Shown here piece by piece: positions 54,194-64,000 of a stretch of DNA of 64,000 bases (positions within the stretch are counted from its first letter, which is position 1; the number at the start of each line of letters is the position of its first letter). The stretch is taken from assembly GCF_022549695.1 (NCBI RefSeq), contig NZ_JAKZGS010000001.1, positions 325,815-389,814 on the forward strand. Reading direction: 5' to 3'. Source of the DNA: Belliella calami (GTDB lineage Bacteria > Bacteroidota > Bacteroidia > Cytophagales > Cyclobacteriaceae). The notes beneath the pieces were generated by a model. That model made no database searches, had not been told where the DNA came from, and saw nothing but the letters and a program-made list of their open reading frames with translations. A program made the position numbers and the translations under genes.

Positions 54194-55972
54194 TTACCAA
54201 CCTGTATTTTGGCTCAATGCACTAAATTTCAAAACCTCACTCAATGGGATTGGTCCGTAAGTCATGTGGTTTGCAAAAACCCTGTTTTGTACATTTATAT
54301 TTTGGAAATTTCCGCTCTGAATACGAACTCCTCTAGCTGGTTCTGTGAGGCTAAGATTCCATCTTCTCAAATCCCAAAATCTAAAGCCCTCAAAACAAAG
54401 TTCAAGTCTTCTTTCATTTCTGATCAATTCCCGCATAGCATCTGTATCATTTCTTACAGATTCGAGATATGCATCTCCGTTTGCTTGACCGATACCGGCT
54501 CTTTGTCTAATCGCTCTGATGATATCATAAGCTGAGTATCCATTGGGGCCAGTTCCATTGGGACCCCATGCTTCATTAGCTGCTTCAGCATAGATCAAAT
54601 AGATTTCTGTATATCTTATCCTAGGCTTTACGTGCAGTTGGCCATTTACAGAATTCGGATTAAGGTTTACATCTTGACGGAGAAGTTTTTTCATGTAGTA
54701 ACCGGTTCTAGTAGAAACTTCCACACGATTGATTCCATCATTGGTACCACCTGCACTCAGTGGATCAGCAGTTGTATTGATGACTTGGTTATTTGGACCA
54801 GCGGTACTTCCATTGTAAACTATAAAATGATTCAACCTTGGGTCTCTATTTGCATAAGGGTTTTGAGGATCAAAATTGCTTGAAGGGTGATTGATTGGGT
54901 AGCCATTCGAAGCTGGGAATGCATCTACCAAATTCTGAGTTGGATTTAACAACCCGTTTCCAAATTGTGTTGGTGGAAAATGAGAGGCCTCCAAGCCAGT
55001 TGAAGGATCACCTATAGAATTTCTCCACATTACTTCTGGAGGATTCACCCCTCCTCCGATATTACTGATCTCAGAAACATTTGAATACCAAGTAACACCA
55101 GTTGGAGATAAGCCAGCAACTCCTCCTTTCAAATCAATAACTTCGGCTGCAAAATTAGCTGCATCAGCCCATGTAGTAGAATTCCCTTGACTAAATGCGG
55201 GACTGGCTGCCATCAATGCAGCTTGAGCTCTAATTGATTTGGTAATCCTACCTGAAATCAATTGTCTAGCATCCTCTCCAAATACTCGATTATAATCATT
55301 CCTATTTACTCCTCGGGCGAGGTACTTTTGCGGAACAAGGTTATCACTAGCTATATCTTCGTAATCGTTAGGCAATAATTCCAAAGCATTATCAATATCA
55401 CTGTATAGCTGCTGCATGCATTCCTCAAAGGTGGCACGTGGCACATTGAATTCTGAATTTTGGTCAAGAGATTCCAAAAAAATCTGACCACCAAGCAATT
55501 CTCCATTTGAGACACCTCCGTGCGCTTGTAGTAAGTAATACATAAACATAGCCCTTAGAGCATAGGCTTCTCCTTTTATTCTATCGGCAAACAAAATGTC
55601 AATAGCTGGAGATTCTACTGTGAAGCTTACACTATCTACATTTTCGAGCATCAAATTCATATACTGAATACCTGCATATGCATTGTCCCATTGATTTAAT
55701 GGGTTATTATCTGGTGCCCACTGCCCAGATGCTAAAGTAAAAAAGGTATTACTTTCATCATTACTTACAGCATTGTCTGTAGCCATGTCGCTAAACACCC
55801 AGTTGTTGGTAGGTATTCTTGCATAGCCATAGATGAGAAGCCCCTGGGCAAATCTCGGTTCATCAAACCCACTCTCAAGCTCTCTGTTATTTTGTATTGC
55901 AGGTTCGAATAGATCATCACATCCCTGAACCAAAACCATCAGTATCAATAGTATTTTAGTAATATTTTTCAT
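54194..55972 (-). CDS. susD: SusD/RagB-family lipoprotein (second of tandem pair)
   Basis: 592 residues; lipoprotein signal (KILLILMVLVQGC; Cys18) then DDLFEPAIQNNRELE. SusD features: IKGEAYALRAMFMYYLLQAHGG, PRATFEECMQQLYSDIDNAL, and the C-terminal RYTEIYLIYAEAANEAWG and ELIRNERRLELCFEGFRFWD blocks, ending GPIPLSEVLKFSALSQNTGW. It pairs with the SusC directly upstream (20 nt). In the tandem susCD-susCD layout of xylan operons this is the XusD slot. It ought to bind xylo-oligosaccharides as lid of its SusC. Confidence 0.95.
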   Translation of the reverse strand: MKNITKILLILMVLVQGCDDLFEPAIQNNRELESGFDEPRFAQGLLIYGYARIPTNNWVFSDMATDNAVSNDESNTFFTLASGQWAPDNNPLNQWDNAYAGIQYMNLMLENVDSVSFTVESPAIDILFADRIKGEAYALRAMFMYYLLQAHGGVSNGELLGGQIFLESLDQNSEFNVPRATFEECMQQLYSDIDNALELLPNDYEDIASDNLVPQKYLARGVNRNDYNRVFGEDARQLISGRITKSIRAQAALMAASPAFSQGNSTTWADAANFAAEVIDLKGGVAGLSPTGVTWYSNVSEISNIGGGVNPPEVMWRNSIGDPSTGLEASHFPPTQFGNGLLNPTQNLVDAFPASNGYPINHPSSNFDPQNPYANRDPRLNHFIVYNGSTAGPNNQVINTTADPLSAGGTNDGINRVEVSTRTGYYMKKLLRQDVNLNPNSVNGQLHVKPRIRYTEIYLIYAEAANEAWGPNGTGPNGYSAYDIIRAIRQRAGIGQANGDAYLESVRNDTDAMRELIRNERRLELCFEGFRFWDLRRWNLSLTEPARGVRIQSGNFQNINVQNRVFANHMTYGPIPLSEVLKFSALSQNTGW

Positions 55973-55992
55973 CTCTTCGATTTTTGTAGTAA

Positions 55993-58900
55993 TTAAAATT
56001 GAGCTGAAACACCTAAGTTGAAGAATCTGGTCTGCGGCGCTGAACCAATATTTAATTCAAGAATTTCCTTGTTTGGTGAAATTGTTAGAAGATTGGCACC
56101 ATTGACATACACCCCCATACCTTTAATAAAATTTCCTCCAAAGAATTTTTCTGTAGGAATCTGGTAAGAAATCTGAAGTCTTGCCAAATCAAACCTGTCA
56201 GTGCTGTAAAGCCAAAAATCTGAATTCCTGAAATTGTTTGCCCCATTCAACGTGGTCAACCTTGGGAATGTAGCCGAAGTCGCTGTAGCTTCTGTCCATC
56301 TGTCTCTGACTACTTCGGAATACTTATCTTCTCCAGAAATCCAAAAATATGAGTTATTTCTCATCGCAAAGGCACCAGTTCTAGCTACTCCTAAGGCAAA
56401 GAAGGTGAAATTATTCCATTTTGCAGTGAGGTTGATTCCCAATGTCAAAGGAGAACCAAACCATCCTCCTCTACCAAGAAATACTTCATCTTGAGGCGTC
56501 ACCCTTCCATCTCCATTTTGATCTACGTATCTTATATCACCTTGCTGAACCTCTCCGAAAATCTGCTCAGGCATGGATTCCACCTCGTTCATATTGCCGA
56601 AGAAGCCCGCATTTTGTAATCCCCAGATTGCATCGATTGGATTTCCTGCTCTATTTTGATAGGAATCTTGCCAAAATTCACCTCTTTGAACTGCTTGTGT
56701 TTTGTAATAAGTCCCCACAAATCCCAAATCAAAATTAACAGCTCCGATTTTTGGTCTATAATTCAAGCTGAAATCAAAACCTGAACGTCTATCACTGTTG
56801 TAATTTTCAAAAGGAATAAAGGAGGAATGTGGCCAAAACACATTGAAATGGCTTGGATAAATATCATTTCTTTGAACCAGTAACCCAGTCATTTCGCTCA
56901 AGAAGTAAGAACCTGTTAACCCTATCTTGTTGTTCAAAAAAGATGCATCTACTCCAAAATTTATTTCTTCTCTTCTCGGAAAAGCCATATTTGGATTTGA
57001 CCCCCTTCTAGATATTGTGGTATTATTATTCAAACCATCCTTCCAAGTATAGAAAATAGTCCCTTCACCTTGTTGAGTAAAAGATTGTTGATACATATAA
57101 TATTCCGCTATATCAAGGTCTGTGTGGATAATCCCTCCTGATACAGAAAACATTAGATTATCAATGAAGGTGGCTCCTTCCATAAATCCTTCTTTATTCA
57201 TTTTCCATCCTAATGTAAGAGTAGGTGAAAATGCCTGTCTATTATTTTCAGGTAGCCTTGCTGAGTGGATTACAGCGCCACTAAAATCCACCAAGTATTT
57301 ATTTTTGTATTCATATCCCAAATGCAAACCTAGATTTGCATTGCTTATTCTGTGATAAAGTCCAGAAGTAGCTGTTTGAAAACCGCCAGCAATCAACATT
57401 GCAGAAACCTGATGATCCCTTTTAAATGTATTGAAATAATTGAGTTGAGCAGAAAAAGACAGTGTTTGCTGAAACCAGTTATCAGTAATATTCTGAGTCC
57501 GAGTACTTGCATCTTGGCCGTATCTAGTCAAACTTGAGATTAAATCTTCCCCCGAATAGCTATTCCATGAAGGTTGATAAACAGCGTAGTTATTATTGAA
57601 TGACAAATTATAGGATGTGTTGTAATCCAACCCAAACCTTGAATTGAATGACAAACCTTCCAAAACATTCCCAAGATCTGCATTAACACCTGTATTGAAT
57701 TGGTATTGCCTGCTTGTAAATTGACTCGATCCACCGGCATATATACCCGCTATCGGATTGGTTTGATCAAGTTGAGTTCCACCAAGTAAGAACATACCAT
57801 CAATCAAGTGCTCACTGTTTCTCACAAAATTCATGGAAGTCTGGTCGTCCGGTTCTATCATGCTCACTGGAATCAAAGGTGTAAACCTATGCGGCCTAAT
57901 ATTGGCAGCTCCATCCCAAAAATTAGCATTGACACCTCTACCATTGTAAAATACTACTGCAGCATCCACAAAAGCGGAAATTTTATTGGTAATATTCACA
58001 TCCACATTTCCACGGACATTCAATCTTTCATTTCTATTTTGGGATGCCTGTCCAAAGTCCAAAAGAGAGCCTTCAGACCAAAAGCCCAAATTTGAATAGT
58101 ACCTAGCCCTATCATTACCACCTGAAATCTCCATAGTAGCATCATGCCTGCTATATGCTTCTTGCAAGTACTCTGGAGAATAGAAGTTGGTATTTGGATA
58201 CCTGTATGGATTCTCTCCGGAAGCATGTCTAAATATGGTCTCTTGGTCATATAATGGATTCAAACCATCATTCGTCCTGGCTTCATTATACAATGTCATG
58301 TATTCTGCAGATCCTAAATAATTGGGAATTCTGCTTGGTACATTCACCCCCGTATTTGCTCTTACATTAATAGTCTGCTTACCTGCATAACCTCTCTTTG
58401 TAGTGATCAACACAACTCCTTTTGCCGCTCTACTACCATATAAAGCTACTGCGGAAACCCCCTTTAGGAAAGAAATCTGATCGATTTCTAGAGGCATGAC
58501 ACTTCCAGGATCTCTTGGAACACCATCTACTAGAACTAGGTATTCATCATTTCCCCACAAGTTGCCATGAAAACCAGGAACAAACCCATCCATATTTGAT
58601 AATGAATAAGTAAAATAATTATTTTCTATCAACTCAGGGACATCAACAAAACTAATCCCACCCATGAGATTTTCACGAGAAATTGACCTGTAAGCTACTT
58701 GAACTGCATTTCCAACAAAGTCAGATTCCAAATAAAGCTCCGACAAATTTGCTGTTGCCCTAACTGCTTTATCAGAATAGCCTTCTGCTCTTATAATCAA
58801 AAGGGTATTTGGAACCACATCCAAACTAAACACACCCAAGCTATCTGTCGTAGCCAACACATCCTCCAATTCTGATCCAACAAATGCCCCAGTTACGGCA

Positions 58901-59025
58901 ACTCCATTTTCATTCCTGACAGTCACATCCAACTTGATGGTGGTAGATTCTTGCCCGTAGAGTGCCATGGGGATAAATATGGCAAACATGCAAGTGAACC
59001 AACCTAATTTTATATATCTATTCAT
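55993..59025 (-). CDS. susC: SusC-family TonB-dependent transporter, divergent subfamily
   Basis: 1010 residues; signal peptide LGWFTCMFAIFIPMALYGQ. The Carboxypeptidase-D-like domain (about 28-95) and plug are present: MDGFVPGFHGNLWGNDEYLV, LVDGVPRDPG, FLKGVSAVALYGSRAAKGVV, LITTKRG. The usual VVVGYG word after the TonB box is replaced by VQVAYRSISRENLMGG, typical of the second SusC of tandem xylan systems. The barrel ends in GVSAQF with a terminal Phe. It pairs with the SusD below. Its partner selectivity versus the other SusC of the operon is unknown. Confidence 0.95.
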   Translation of the reverse strand: MNRYIKLGWFTCMFAIFIPMALYGQESTTIKLDVTVRNENGVAVTGAFVGSELEDVLATTDSLGVFSLDVVPNTLLIIRAEGYSDKAVRATANLSELYLESDFVGNAVQVAYRSISRENLMGGISFVDVPELIENNYFTYSLSNMDGFVPGFHGNLWGNDEYLVLVDGVPRDPGSVMPLEIDQISFLKGVSAVALYGSRAAKGVVLITTKRGYAGKQTINVRANTGVNVPSRIPNYLGSAEYMTLYNEARTNDGLNPLYDQETIFRHASGENPYRYPNTNFYSPEYLQEAYSRHDATMEISGGNDRARYYSNLGFWSEGSLLDFGQASQNRNERLNVRGNVDVNITNKISAFVDAAVVFYNGRGVNANFWDGAANIRPHRFTPLIPVSMIEPDDQTSMNFVRNSEHLIDGMFLLGGTQLDQTNPIAGIYAGGSSQFTSRQYQFNTGVNADLGNVLEGLSFNSRFGLDYNTSYNLSFNNNYAVYQPSWNSYSGEDLISSLTRYGQDASTRTQNITDNWFQQTLSFSAQLNYFNTFKRDHQVSAMLIAGGFQTATSGLYHRISNANLGLHLGYEYKNKYLVDFSGAVIHSARLPENNRQAFSPTLTLGWKMNKEGFMEGATFIDNLMFSVSGGIIHTDLDIAEYYMYQQSFTQQGEGTIFYTWKDGLNNNTTISRRGSNPNMAFPRREEINFGVDASFLNNKIGLTGSYFLSEMTGLLVQRNDIYPSHFNVFWPHSSFIPFENYNSDRRSGFDFSLNYRPKIGAVNFDLGFVGTYYKTQAVQRGEFWQDSYQNRAGNPIDAIWGLQNAGFFGNMNEVESMPEQIFGEVQQGDIRYVDQNGDGRVTPQDEVFLGRGGWFGSPLTLGINLTAKWNNFTFFALGVARTGAFAMRNNSYFWISGEDKYSEVVRDRWTEATATSATFPRLTTLNGANNFRNSDFWLYSTDRFDLARLQISYQIPTEKFFGGNFIKGMGVYVNGANLLTISPNKEILELNIGSAPQTRFFNLGVSAQF

Positions 59026-59058
59026 CTTAATCGTTTTTTTGGTTTATCAAAAGAAAAA

Positions 59059-60969
59059 TCACCAACCTGGATTTTGTGAAAACTCAGGATATAGTGTCAC
59101 ATCAGATACTTTTAAAGGCAACCAATAATGTCTATCGTTTAGAGGTCTTTCCAAAATAACCACCTCACGTAGGTTTACAACCCTGCTCAATGTAGGATCA
59201 CCAGTTAGATCACTATCAGGGGCCCTATTGAATTCCAATGATGTTTTGATATTGTATGGTCTTTCTGTAAGAAGTAACCATCTCCTCAGATCATTGAACC
59301 GATGTCTTTCGAATGCTAACTCAACGGCCCGTTCTCTCCTCAATTCTTCCAAAAACACAGGTACTGAGGATTGGAACTTCTCCAATACTCCAGGCATACC
59401 AGCTCTTTCTCTGATTACATTTACTGCTTCAAGAGCACTTTTGCTAAAGTTGGAAGAACTACCAGTGACAGAATTGCTCCCCATCAATACCGCTTCCGCA
59501 TACATCAAGTAGATGTCAGCCAATCTCATGTAAGGCACATTTAGGTGAAGAGTAGCACCAAATGCAAAAGCATTATCATATGTATTTGCGGTCAATGGCA
59601 CAAATTTCCTGTTCAAATAACCTGTAGGGCTCGCAGAGACCTCACCTCTGTAGCTTCCATTTGTAAACAAGTTGGCACGTCTATTACCTTCTTGGTTAGG
59701 AGGCATGGAACCTTGTACTACTTGCATCCCATCGAAGACTATGCTGCTATAAAATCTAGGATCTCTGTCCTTGAATGGAAAAGATGGATCATAAGATGAC
59801 TCTGCATCTGCTCTTGAAATATCATCTGGAAGTGGGTTTCCATTAGCCATTCCAAAGTTTTTGTTGACATAATTTGCTGTTGGGACAGTTTTAGTAGGAT
59901 CACCATCGACTATGATACTTGGGAAAAATTGCTTTGTGATGTTAAAGTTAGATGCATCCCCCATCCAATACAAAGATCTAAATATAGCTTCTGTTCCACC
60001 AGAAAGTGCCCAGTTTTGACCTGTGGTATAAAAATTGCCATGCCATCTATCAAAAGGCATCAAAGCATATTGAGTAGAACCCCCCTCTACTAAAGACAAT
60101 AACTCTCCAAATGCTTCAGCAGATCTCCGGCAGAAATCTGCATTATATGTTCTATTCCCAGTTGACTCGAAGTTCATTAGAGGGCTTCCTGCCCATAATA
60201 AGTTTTTGCCCAAATAAGCCAAGGCCATAATCTTATTGACTCTAAGTTCATTTCTTCCTAAAGTTCTTCTACCCGCTACCGTATTATCCCAATTGATTGG
60301 AAGCAAATCTGCAGCTCTTCTAAAATCTTGTGCCGCTTTTTCCGCACTTTCGTGATAAGAAAGCCTTGCTTCTCTCAATACCTCGTCCCCAGGTAGTACA
60401 CGATCAATATATGGTAATCCTCCAACATACTGGATCAACATAAAATGAAACCAACCTCTGAAGAAAAGTAACTGTCCCTCAATAAGCTGTCTTTCTTCTT
60501 CAGTAGCATCAGTCATCCTACTAAGATTTTCCAATCCAAGGTTTGCTTTTCTTATACCATACCATGCTAAAGGCCATAATCCTTTCTGATGTGGATTATT
60601 TCCTGTGTGAGTCTGATTTTTGTCAAGCCAACTTGACTGACCACCATGACCACTGTGCTCTGCTTGCCATCCCCAAAAATTCCCTCTGTCAAACATGAAT
60701 GAAACATGGAAATTCCCTGCTGCACATACAATTTCATCTTCACCCCAATTCCAAGTTGTAGTCCAATAATTCGTTGTGAAATTTGGAATACATTGATATA
60801 GTTCTTCCGTGAACCCTTGAAAATTCTCAAAATTGACAAAGGCAATTTCTTCGGAGATCACTGACTCTGGCGTTCTATCCAAATAATCTTCGCATGATGT
60901 ACCTATCATCAAAGTACCGAACACGAGCACTATTTTTAATTTACTGATATAATTTCTTATGATTTTCAT
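59059..60969 (-). CDS. susD: SusD/RagB-family lipoprotein (first of tandem pair)
   Basis: 636 residues; lipoprotein signal (IVLVFGTLMIGTSC; Cys26) then EDYLDRTPESVISEE, typical SusD. Further features: EGQLLFFRGWFHFMLIQYVG, YIDRVLPGDEVLREARLSYH and the C-terminal YMRLADIYLMYAEAVLMG, ELRRERAVELAFERHRFND and HYWLPLKVSD motifs. It follows its SusC by 14 nt. It corresponds to the XusB slot of core xylan operons. Expected to bind xylan oligosaccharides at the surface. Confidence 0.95.
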   Translation of the reverse strand: MKIIRNYISKLKIVLVFGTLMIGTSCEDYLDRTPESVISEEIAFVNFENFQGFTEELYQCIPNFTTNYWTTTWNWGEDEIVCAAGNFHVSFMFDRGNFWGWQAEHSGHGGQSSWLDKNQTHTGNNPHQKGLWPLAWYGIRKANLGLENLSRMTDATEEERQLIEGQLLFFRGWFHFMLIQYVGGLPYIDRVLPGDEVLREARLSYHESAEKAAQDFRRAADLLPINWDNTVAGRRTLGRNELRVNKIMALAYLGKNLLWAGSPLMNFESTGNRTYNADFCRRSAEAFGELLSLVEGGSTQYALMPFDRWHGNFYTTGQNWALSGGTEAIFRSLYWMGDASNFNITKQFFPSIIVDGDPTKTVPTANYVNKNFGMANGNPLPDDISRADAESSYDPSFPFKDRDPRFYSSIVFDGMQVVQGSMPPNQEGNRRANLFTNGSYRGEVSASPTGYLNRKFVPLTANTYDNAFAFGATLHLNVPYMRLADIYLMYAEAVLMGSNSVTGSSSNFSKSALEAVNVIRERAGMPGVLEKFQSSVPVFLEELRRERAVELAFERHRFNDLRRWLLLTERPYNIKTSLEFNRAPDSDLTGDPTLSRVVNLREVVILERPLNDRHYWLPLKVSDVTLYPEFSQNPGW

Positions 60970-60983
60970 TTTTAAACTCTTAA

Positions 60984-63900
60984 TTAGAATGTCATATTCA
61001 ACCCTAAATTTATTCTTCTCATCATTGGATAAGCTCCATCACCAGAAGACCCAGTCCCAAAGTTTGATTCTCTATCATCAGGCATTTTACTCCATACAAG
61101 TAAATTATTACCGTTTAGGAACACCCTAAGACCACCAACACCAAGTTTTTTGACTTGCTCTGGTCTAAAACTATAGGCAACTTCTGCATTCTTTAATCTC
61201 AAATACGAACCATCATACAAGTACCTTGTACCATAATAATATGATACAGGTGTGAGCCAAACTGGCAATGGTGTATCAGCATTTGGATTATCTATTGACC
61301 AATAAGTTCCTTCATCATAAACTAAGTTTCTCTGGCCTGCTAGGTTGGTAAAGGGTACATCTCTAGACACATTGTTCACTCCAAAAAATTGCATAAAGAA
61401 ACTAAAGCCTTTATACTCTATTCCAACATTTGTATTGAAGGTATTTTGAGGAACTCCAGAGTAACCTACTGGCGCAGAATCGAAGGCATCAATTACCCCA
61501 TCTCCATTAAAATCTATTATTTGATATCCTCCAGGTATTTTGCCACCATTATTGGTGTTGTGGGGTGTACTCCCGTACAACTCATCCCAATTGTTATAAT
61601 AACCCTGGTCTATGTGTGATCGGTACTGTCCCAACTGATAGCCTGCCTGCTTCTGATAGTCTATCAAAAACTCAGGATCATCTCTGTTAATTACCACATC
61701 TACAGCACGAGTAATTGCAAAATCGGCCCAAAGTCTCACTCCATTACTTAAGATCTTATTGAGACCTAACTCAATTTCATATCCAGTGGTAGTAACCCTA
61801 CCTAAATTTGCTGCAGGGGCATTTGCTCCATAATAACTTGGGATCGAACGATCATTTGACATCAAAATATCCACCCTATCATCCTTGAATATGTCAATAC
61901 TTCCATCAATCAAACCATCAAGGATACTAAACTCTGTTTTGAAATTGTATTTATAGACGGTTTCCCACCTTACATTTGGGTTTCCAATTACATCTTCTCG
62001 ATACCAGGTATATGGACTAAAATCCCCTTGCCAACCAACTGTGGATAATCTTGAACTATTTCCATACACCCATTGATTCATATAAAGAAACCTACTACCG
62101 ATGTTATCATCTCCAACCTGACCATAGGAAGCTGTTACTTTCAAGAAATCTAAGGCAGATATGTCGCGTAGAAACCCTTCCTCTGAAAGCACCCATCCAA
62201 TACCCCCTGAAGAGAAAAATGCAAATCTGTAATCAACACCAAACTTCTCGGAGCCATTATAAGCCCCATTATATTCTACCAAATATTTTCTTTTGTAATC
62301 GTATGTAGCCCTAAACACCCAATCTTCACGATAACTTGGAATCATGTTTCCAATAGCATCTTGCTGCCTACTGAATAGTCCCATCAATGAGTAATTATGG
62401 TTATTTCCAATACTACCGGCATAGTTTAGCTGCATTTGATAAAATAGTCTCCTTTGCGCACCTTCCACATTTCCACCTTGGGTAGTCCATGCTATTGGTT
62501 GAAAAAAGTCAAAATTACTATTATCAAAGTTGTTCTTGTAATTTACCCTTCCGGTCACAGGATCTATCCACATCTCTTCAGTACCATTGAACAAATCATT
62601 TACACCACGCTGTACTTCTCTAAATGTATTGTCAACTGCCATGGTACCTCGAAACCTCAACCCTTTCAGGATCATCCCTAAATCCTGTTCCAACACCAAA
62701 TTGGTGGAAAGACTTGCCGTTGTAATATTTTCAACTCCTCCAATAGCCAATTGCCTACCTGAATTTATTGTCCCAAATTCATCAAGTGGAAAATATCCCC
62801 AAAGACCATTGGAATATCTTGGCATAAATGCATCAGGTGGATTTCGGTAAGCAGCTCTCCAAAAACCAGCATCGTTTCCTCCTTGCCAAGGGGTCTTTCT
62901 CACACCATAGATTCCACTAAGATCTACTTTAAGATTTGTAGTTGATGTAAGTTGAAAGTCAAGATTGTTTCTAAAGTTCAACCTGTTGTAGTTGTAACCT
63001 GGCTGATAACCACGCTCATTTTCTACTTGCCTAAATAGATCTCCTTCGTTTTGGAAATCAATACTCCCAAAATATTTGGTTACTTTTGTACCACCAGTAA
63101 TCGAAACGTTTGCGTTGTATGCCATGGCATAATCTTTAAAAAGATACTCTTGCCAATCTATATTTGGATAGCGCTCTGATTCTTCAAGGTTTGCAGGATT
63201 CCTGTATTTTTCTCGAATCTCTTGAGGAATAATTTGAGACCAAGCTTGTGGACTCGTAGATAACTCCCTTTCAATGGCAAGATTTCTCACACCTATAGCA
63301 TCATAAGCATCCATTTTACCTGGAAGTTTCGAGGGTGATTTCACCGTGGCATTTACTCTTGCACTGATTTCGGCCCTACCTTCTTTTCCTCTTTTTGTAG
63401 TTACGATGATTACACCGTTGGCGCCTCGTGATCCAAATACAGCAGTAGCTGATGCATCTTTCAATACAGAAATAGACTCCACTGACCCGACGTCCATTTG
63501 ATTAAAAAATTCAGGTCTTTCAACTCCATCTACTAGAATAAGTGGGGAATTACCATTCCAACTGTTTTGACCCCTAATAAAAATCTGAGGATTTTCATCT
63601 CCTGGCATACCAGAACCTGCTGAGGTAATCAACCCTGGAAGATTACCAGTCATGGCAGCACCCAAATTCGATACTCCGCCTGTTCTCTGCAAAACTTCGC
63701 TATTCGTCTGTGATACAGCACCTATCAAAGTCTCTTTCCTTTGTTCGCCATATCCAATTATTACAACTTCGTCAAGTGTATTTTCATCTTCACTCAAGCT
63801 TACGCTGTAGTTGGATCTACTTGCACTTACAGCAATCTCAGAAGACTTATATCCAATAAAACTGAAAACCAAAACTTCTCCTGGCTCTGCGTTGAGGGAA

Positions 63901-64000
63901 AATTTCCCATCCAAATCTGTAGCAACTCCTCGAGTAGTTCCTTTGATCAATACTGTAACACCGGGTATTGGTAAACCATCTTTTGCATCAGTTACAACTC
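60984..64000 (-). CDS. susC: SusC-family TonB-dependent transporter (cut by right window edge)
   Basis: At least 1005 residues; the frame stays open to the right edge, so the signal peptide and true start are outside the window. An internal Met at 63950 is not the start: residues before it (VTDAKDGLPIPGVTVLIKGT) are the CarboxypepD_reg domain. Plug and barrel are complete: EVVIIGYGEQRKE, MTGNLPGLITSAGSG, FIRGQNSWNGNSPLILVDGV, VLKDASATAVFGSRGANGVI, and C-terminal LNMTF. It opens the susC-susD-susC-susD core of the xylan-uptake operon (XusA slot). Confidence 0.95.
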   Translation of the reverse strand, partial: VVTDAKDGLPIPGVTVLIKGTTRGVATDLDGKFSLNAEPGEVLVFSFIGYKSSEIAVSASRSNYSVSLSEDENTLDEVVIIGYGEQRKETLIGAVSQTNSEVLQRTGGVSNLGAAMTGNLPGLITSAGSGMPGDENPQIFIRGQNSWNGNSPLILVDGVERPEFFNQMDVGSVESISVLKDASATAVFGSRGANGVIIVTTKRGKEGRAEISARVNATVKSPSKLPGKMDAYDAIGVRNLAIERELSTSPQAWSQIIPQEIREKYRNPANLEESERYPNIDWQEYLFKDYAMAYNANVSITGGTKVTKYFGSIDFQNEGDLFRQVENERGYQPGYNYNRLNFRNNLDFQLTSTTNLKVDLSGIYGVRKTPWQGGNDAGFWRAAYRNPPDAFMPRYSNGLWGYFPLDEFGTINSGRQLAIGGVENITTASLSTNLVLEQDLGMILKGLRFRGTMAVDNTFREVQRGVNDLFNGTEEMWIDPVTGRVNYKNNFDNSNFDFFQPIAWTTQGGNVEGAQRRLFYQMQLNYAGSIGNNHNYSLMGLFSRQQDAIGNMIPSYREDWVFRATYDYKRKYLVEYNGAYNGSEKFGVDYRFAFFSSGGIGWVLSEEGFLRDISALDFLKVTASYGQVGDDNIGSRFLYMNQWVYGNSSRLSTVGWQGDFSPYTWYREDVIGNPNVRWETVYKYNFKTEFSILDGLIDGSIDIFKDDRVDILMSNDRSIPSYYGANAPAANLGRVTTTGYEIELGLNKILSNGVRLWADFAITRAVDVVINRDDPEFLIDYQKQAGYQLGQYRSHIDQGYYNNWDELYGSTPHNTNNGGKIPGGYQIIDFNGDGVIDAFDSAPVGYSGVPQNTFNTNVGIEYKGFSFFMQFFGVNNVSRDVPFTNLAGQRNLVYDEGTYWSIDNPNADTPLPVWLTPVSYYYGTRYLYDGSYLRLKNAEVAYSFRPEQVKKLGVGGLRVFLNGNNLLVWSKMPDDRESNFGTGSSGDGAYPMMRRINLGLNMTF

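Overview
The window looks like a chromosomal segment of an AT-rich Bacteroidota, probably a marine or soil Cytophagales member of the Cyclobacteriaceae kind. This is inferred from three SusC/SusD pairs, Bacteroidota-type promoters (TTG-N19-TAnnTTTG at 2739-2768 and 9525-9554), lipoprotein signal peptides and protein style; it is not proven. Almost the whole window is one large polysaccharide utilisation super-locus for acetylated, feruloylated and heavily branched glucuronoarabinoxylan. No tRNA, rRNA or CRISPR was seen.

Left block (1-14080), glucuronate branch: a GH115 alpha-glucuronidase (cut by the left edge), a decayed thioredoxin-like gene, mannonate dehydratase UxuA, a divergent LacI-family regulator, a SusD/SusC pair, a GH67 alpha-glucuronidase, an SDR oxidoreductase that probably replaces fructuronate reductase, and a GH10 xylanase. 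Three exact matches to the LacI-family palindrome TGnAAnCGnTTnCA, plus one half-degenerate copy, lie upstream of uxuA/lacI, susC and GH67. They make this block a likely single regulon.

Middle block (14186-20180), mixed: a 7TM-DISM membrane sensor fused through a coiled coil to an IS1595-transposase-like zinc ribbon (the most unusual gene here), remnants of a beta-propeller gene, a complete HipB/HipA toxin-antitoxin pair, a tiny lipoprotein and an intact 6-bladed beta-propeller lipoprotein.

Right block (20194-64000, all minus strand). Transcription runs from right to left. First come the core xylan uptake genes susC-susD-susC-susD, a surface-binding lipoprotein and a GH10-like lipoprotein with two inserted CBMs and a lost nucleophile, ended by a strong terminator (50942-50988). 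Then follows a long enzyme array: GH10, GH43, GH43-CBM6, GH95, CE6-like esterase, GH30_8-like glucuronoxylanase, GH43, alpha/beta esterase, GH43-like, GH43, GH97, LamG-GH43, GH29, GH43-CBM6, GH97, GH43-CBM6, GH10, Gfo/Idh/MocA oxidoreductase and CE1 esterase.

Working together (inference): surface xylanases and binding proteins cut and capture xylan, and SusC/D pairs import the oligosaccharides. Periplasmic GH43, GH67/GH115, GH97, GH95, GH29 and esterases remove arabinose, methylglucuronate, galactose/L-galactose/fucose-type caps and acyl groups. Released glucuronate is routed via fructuronate, mannonate and UxuA to KDG. Several repeat families sit in the gaps: 24-bp hairpins around the GH10 genes, heptamer/octamer tandem repeats, AAACCT-type palindromes, and one GC-rich palindrome inserted in frame in a GH43 gene.
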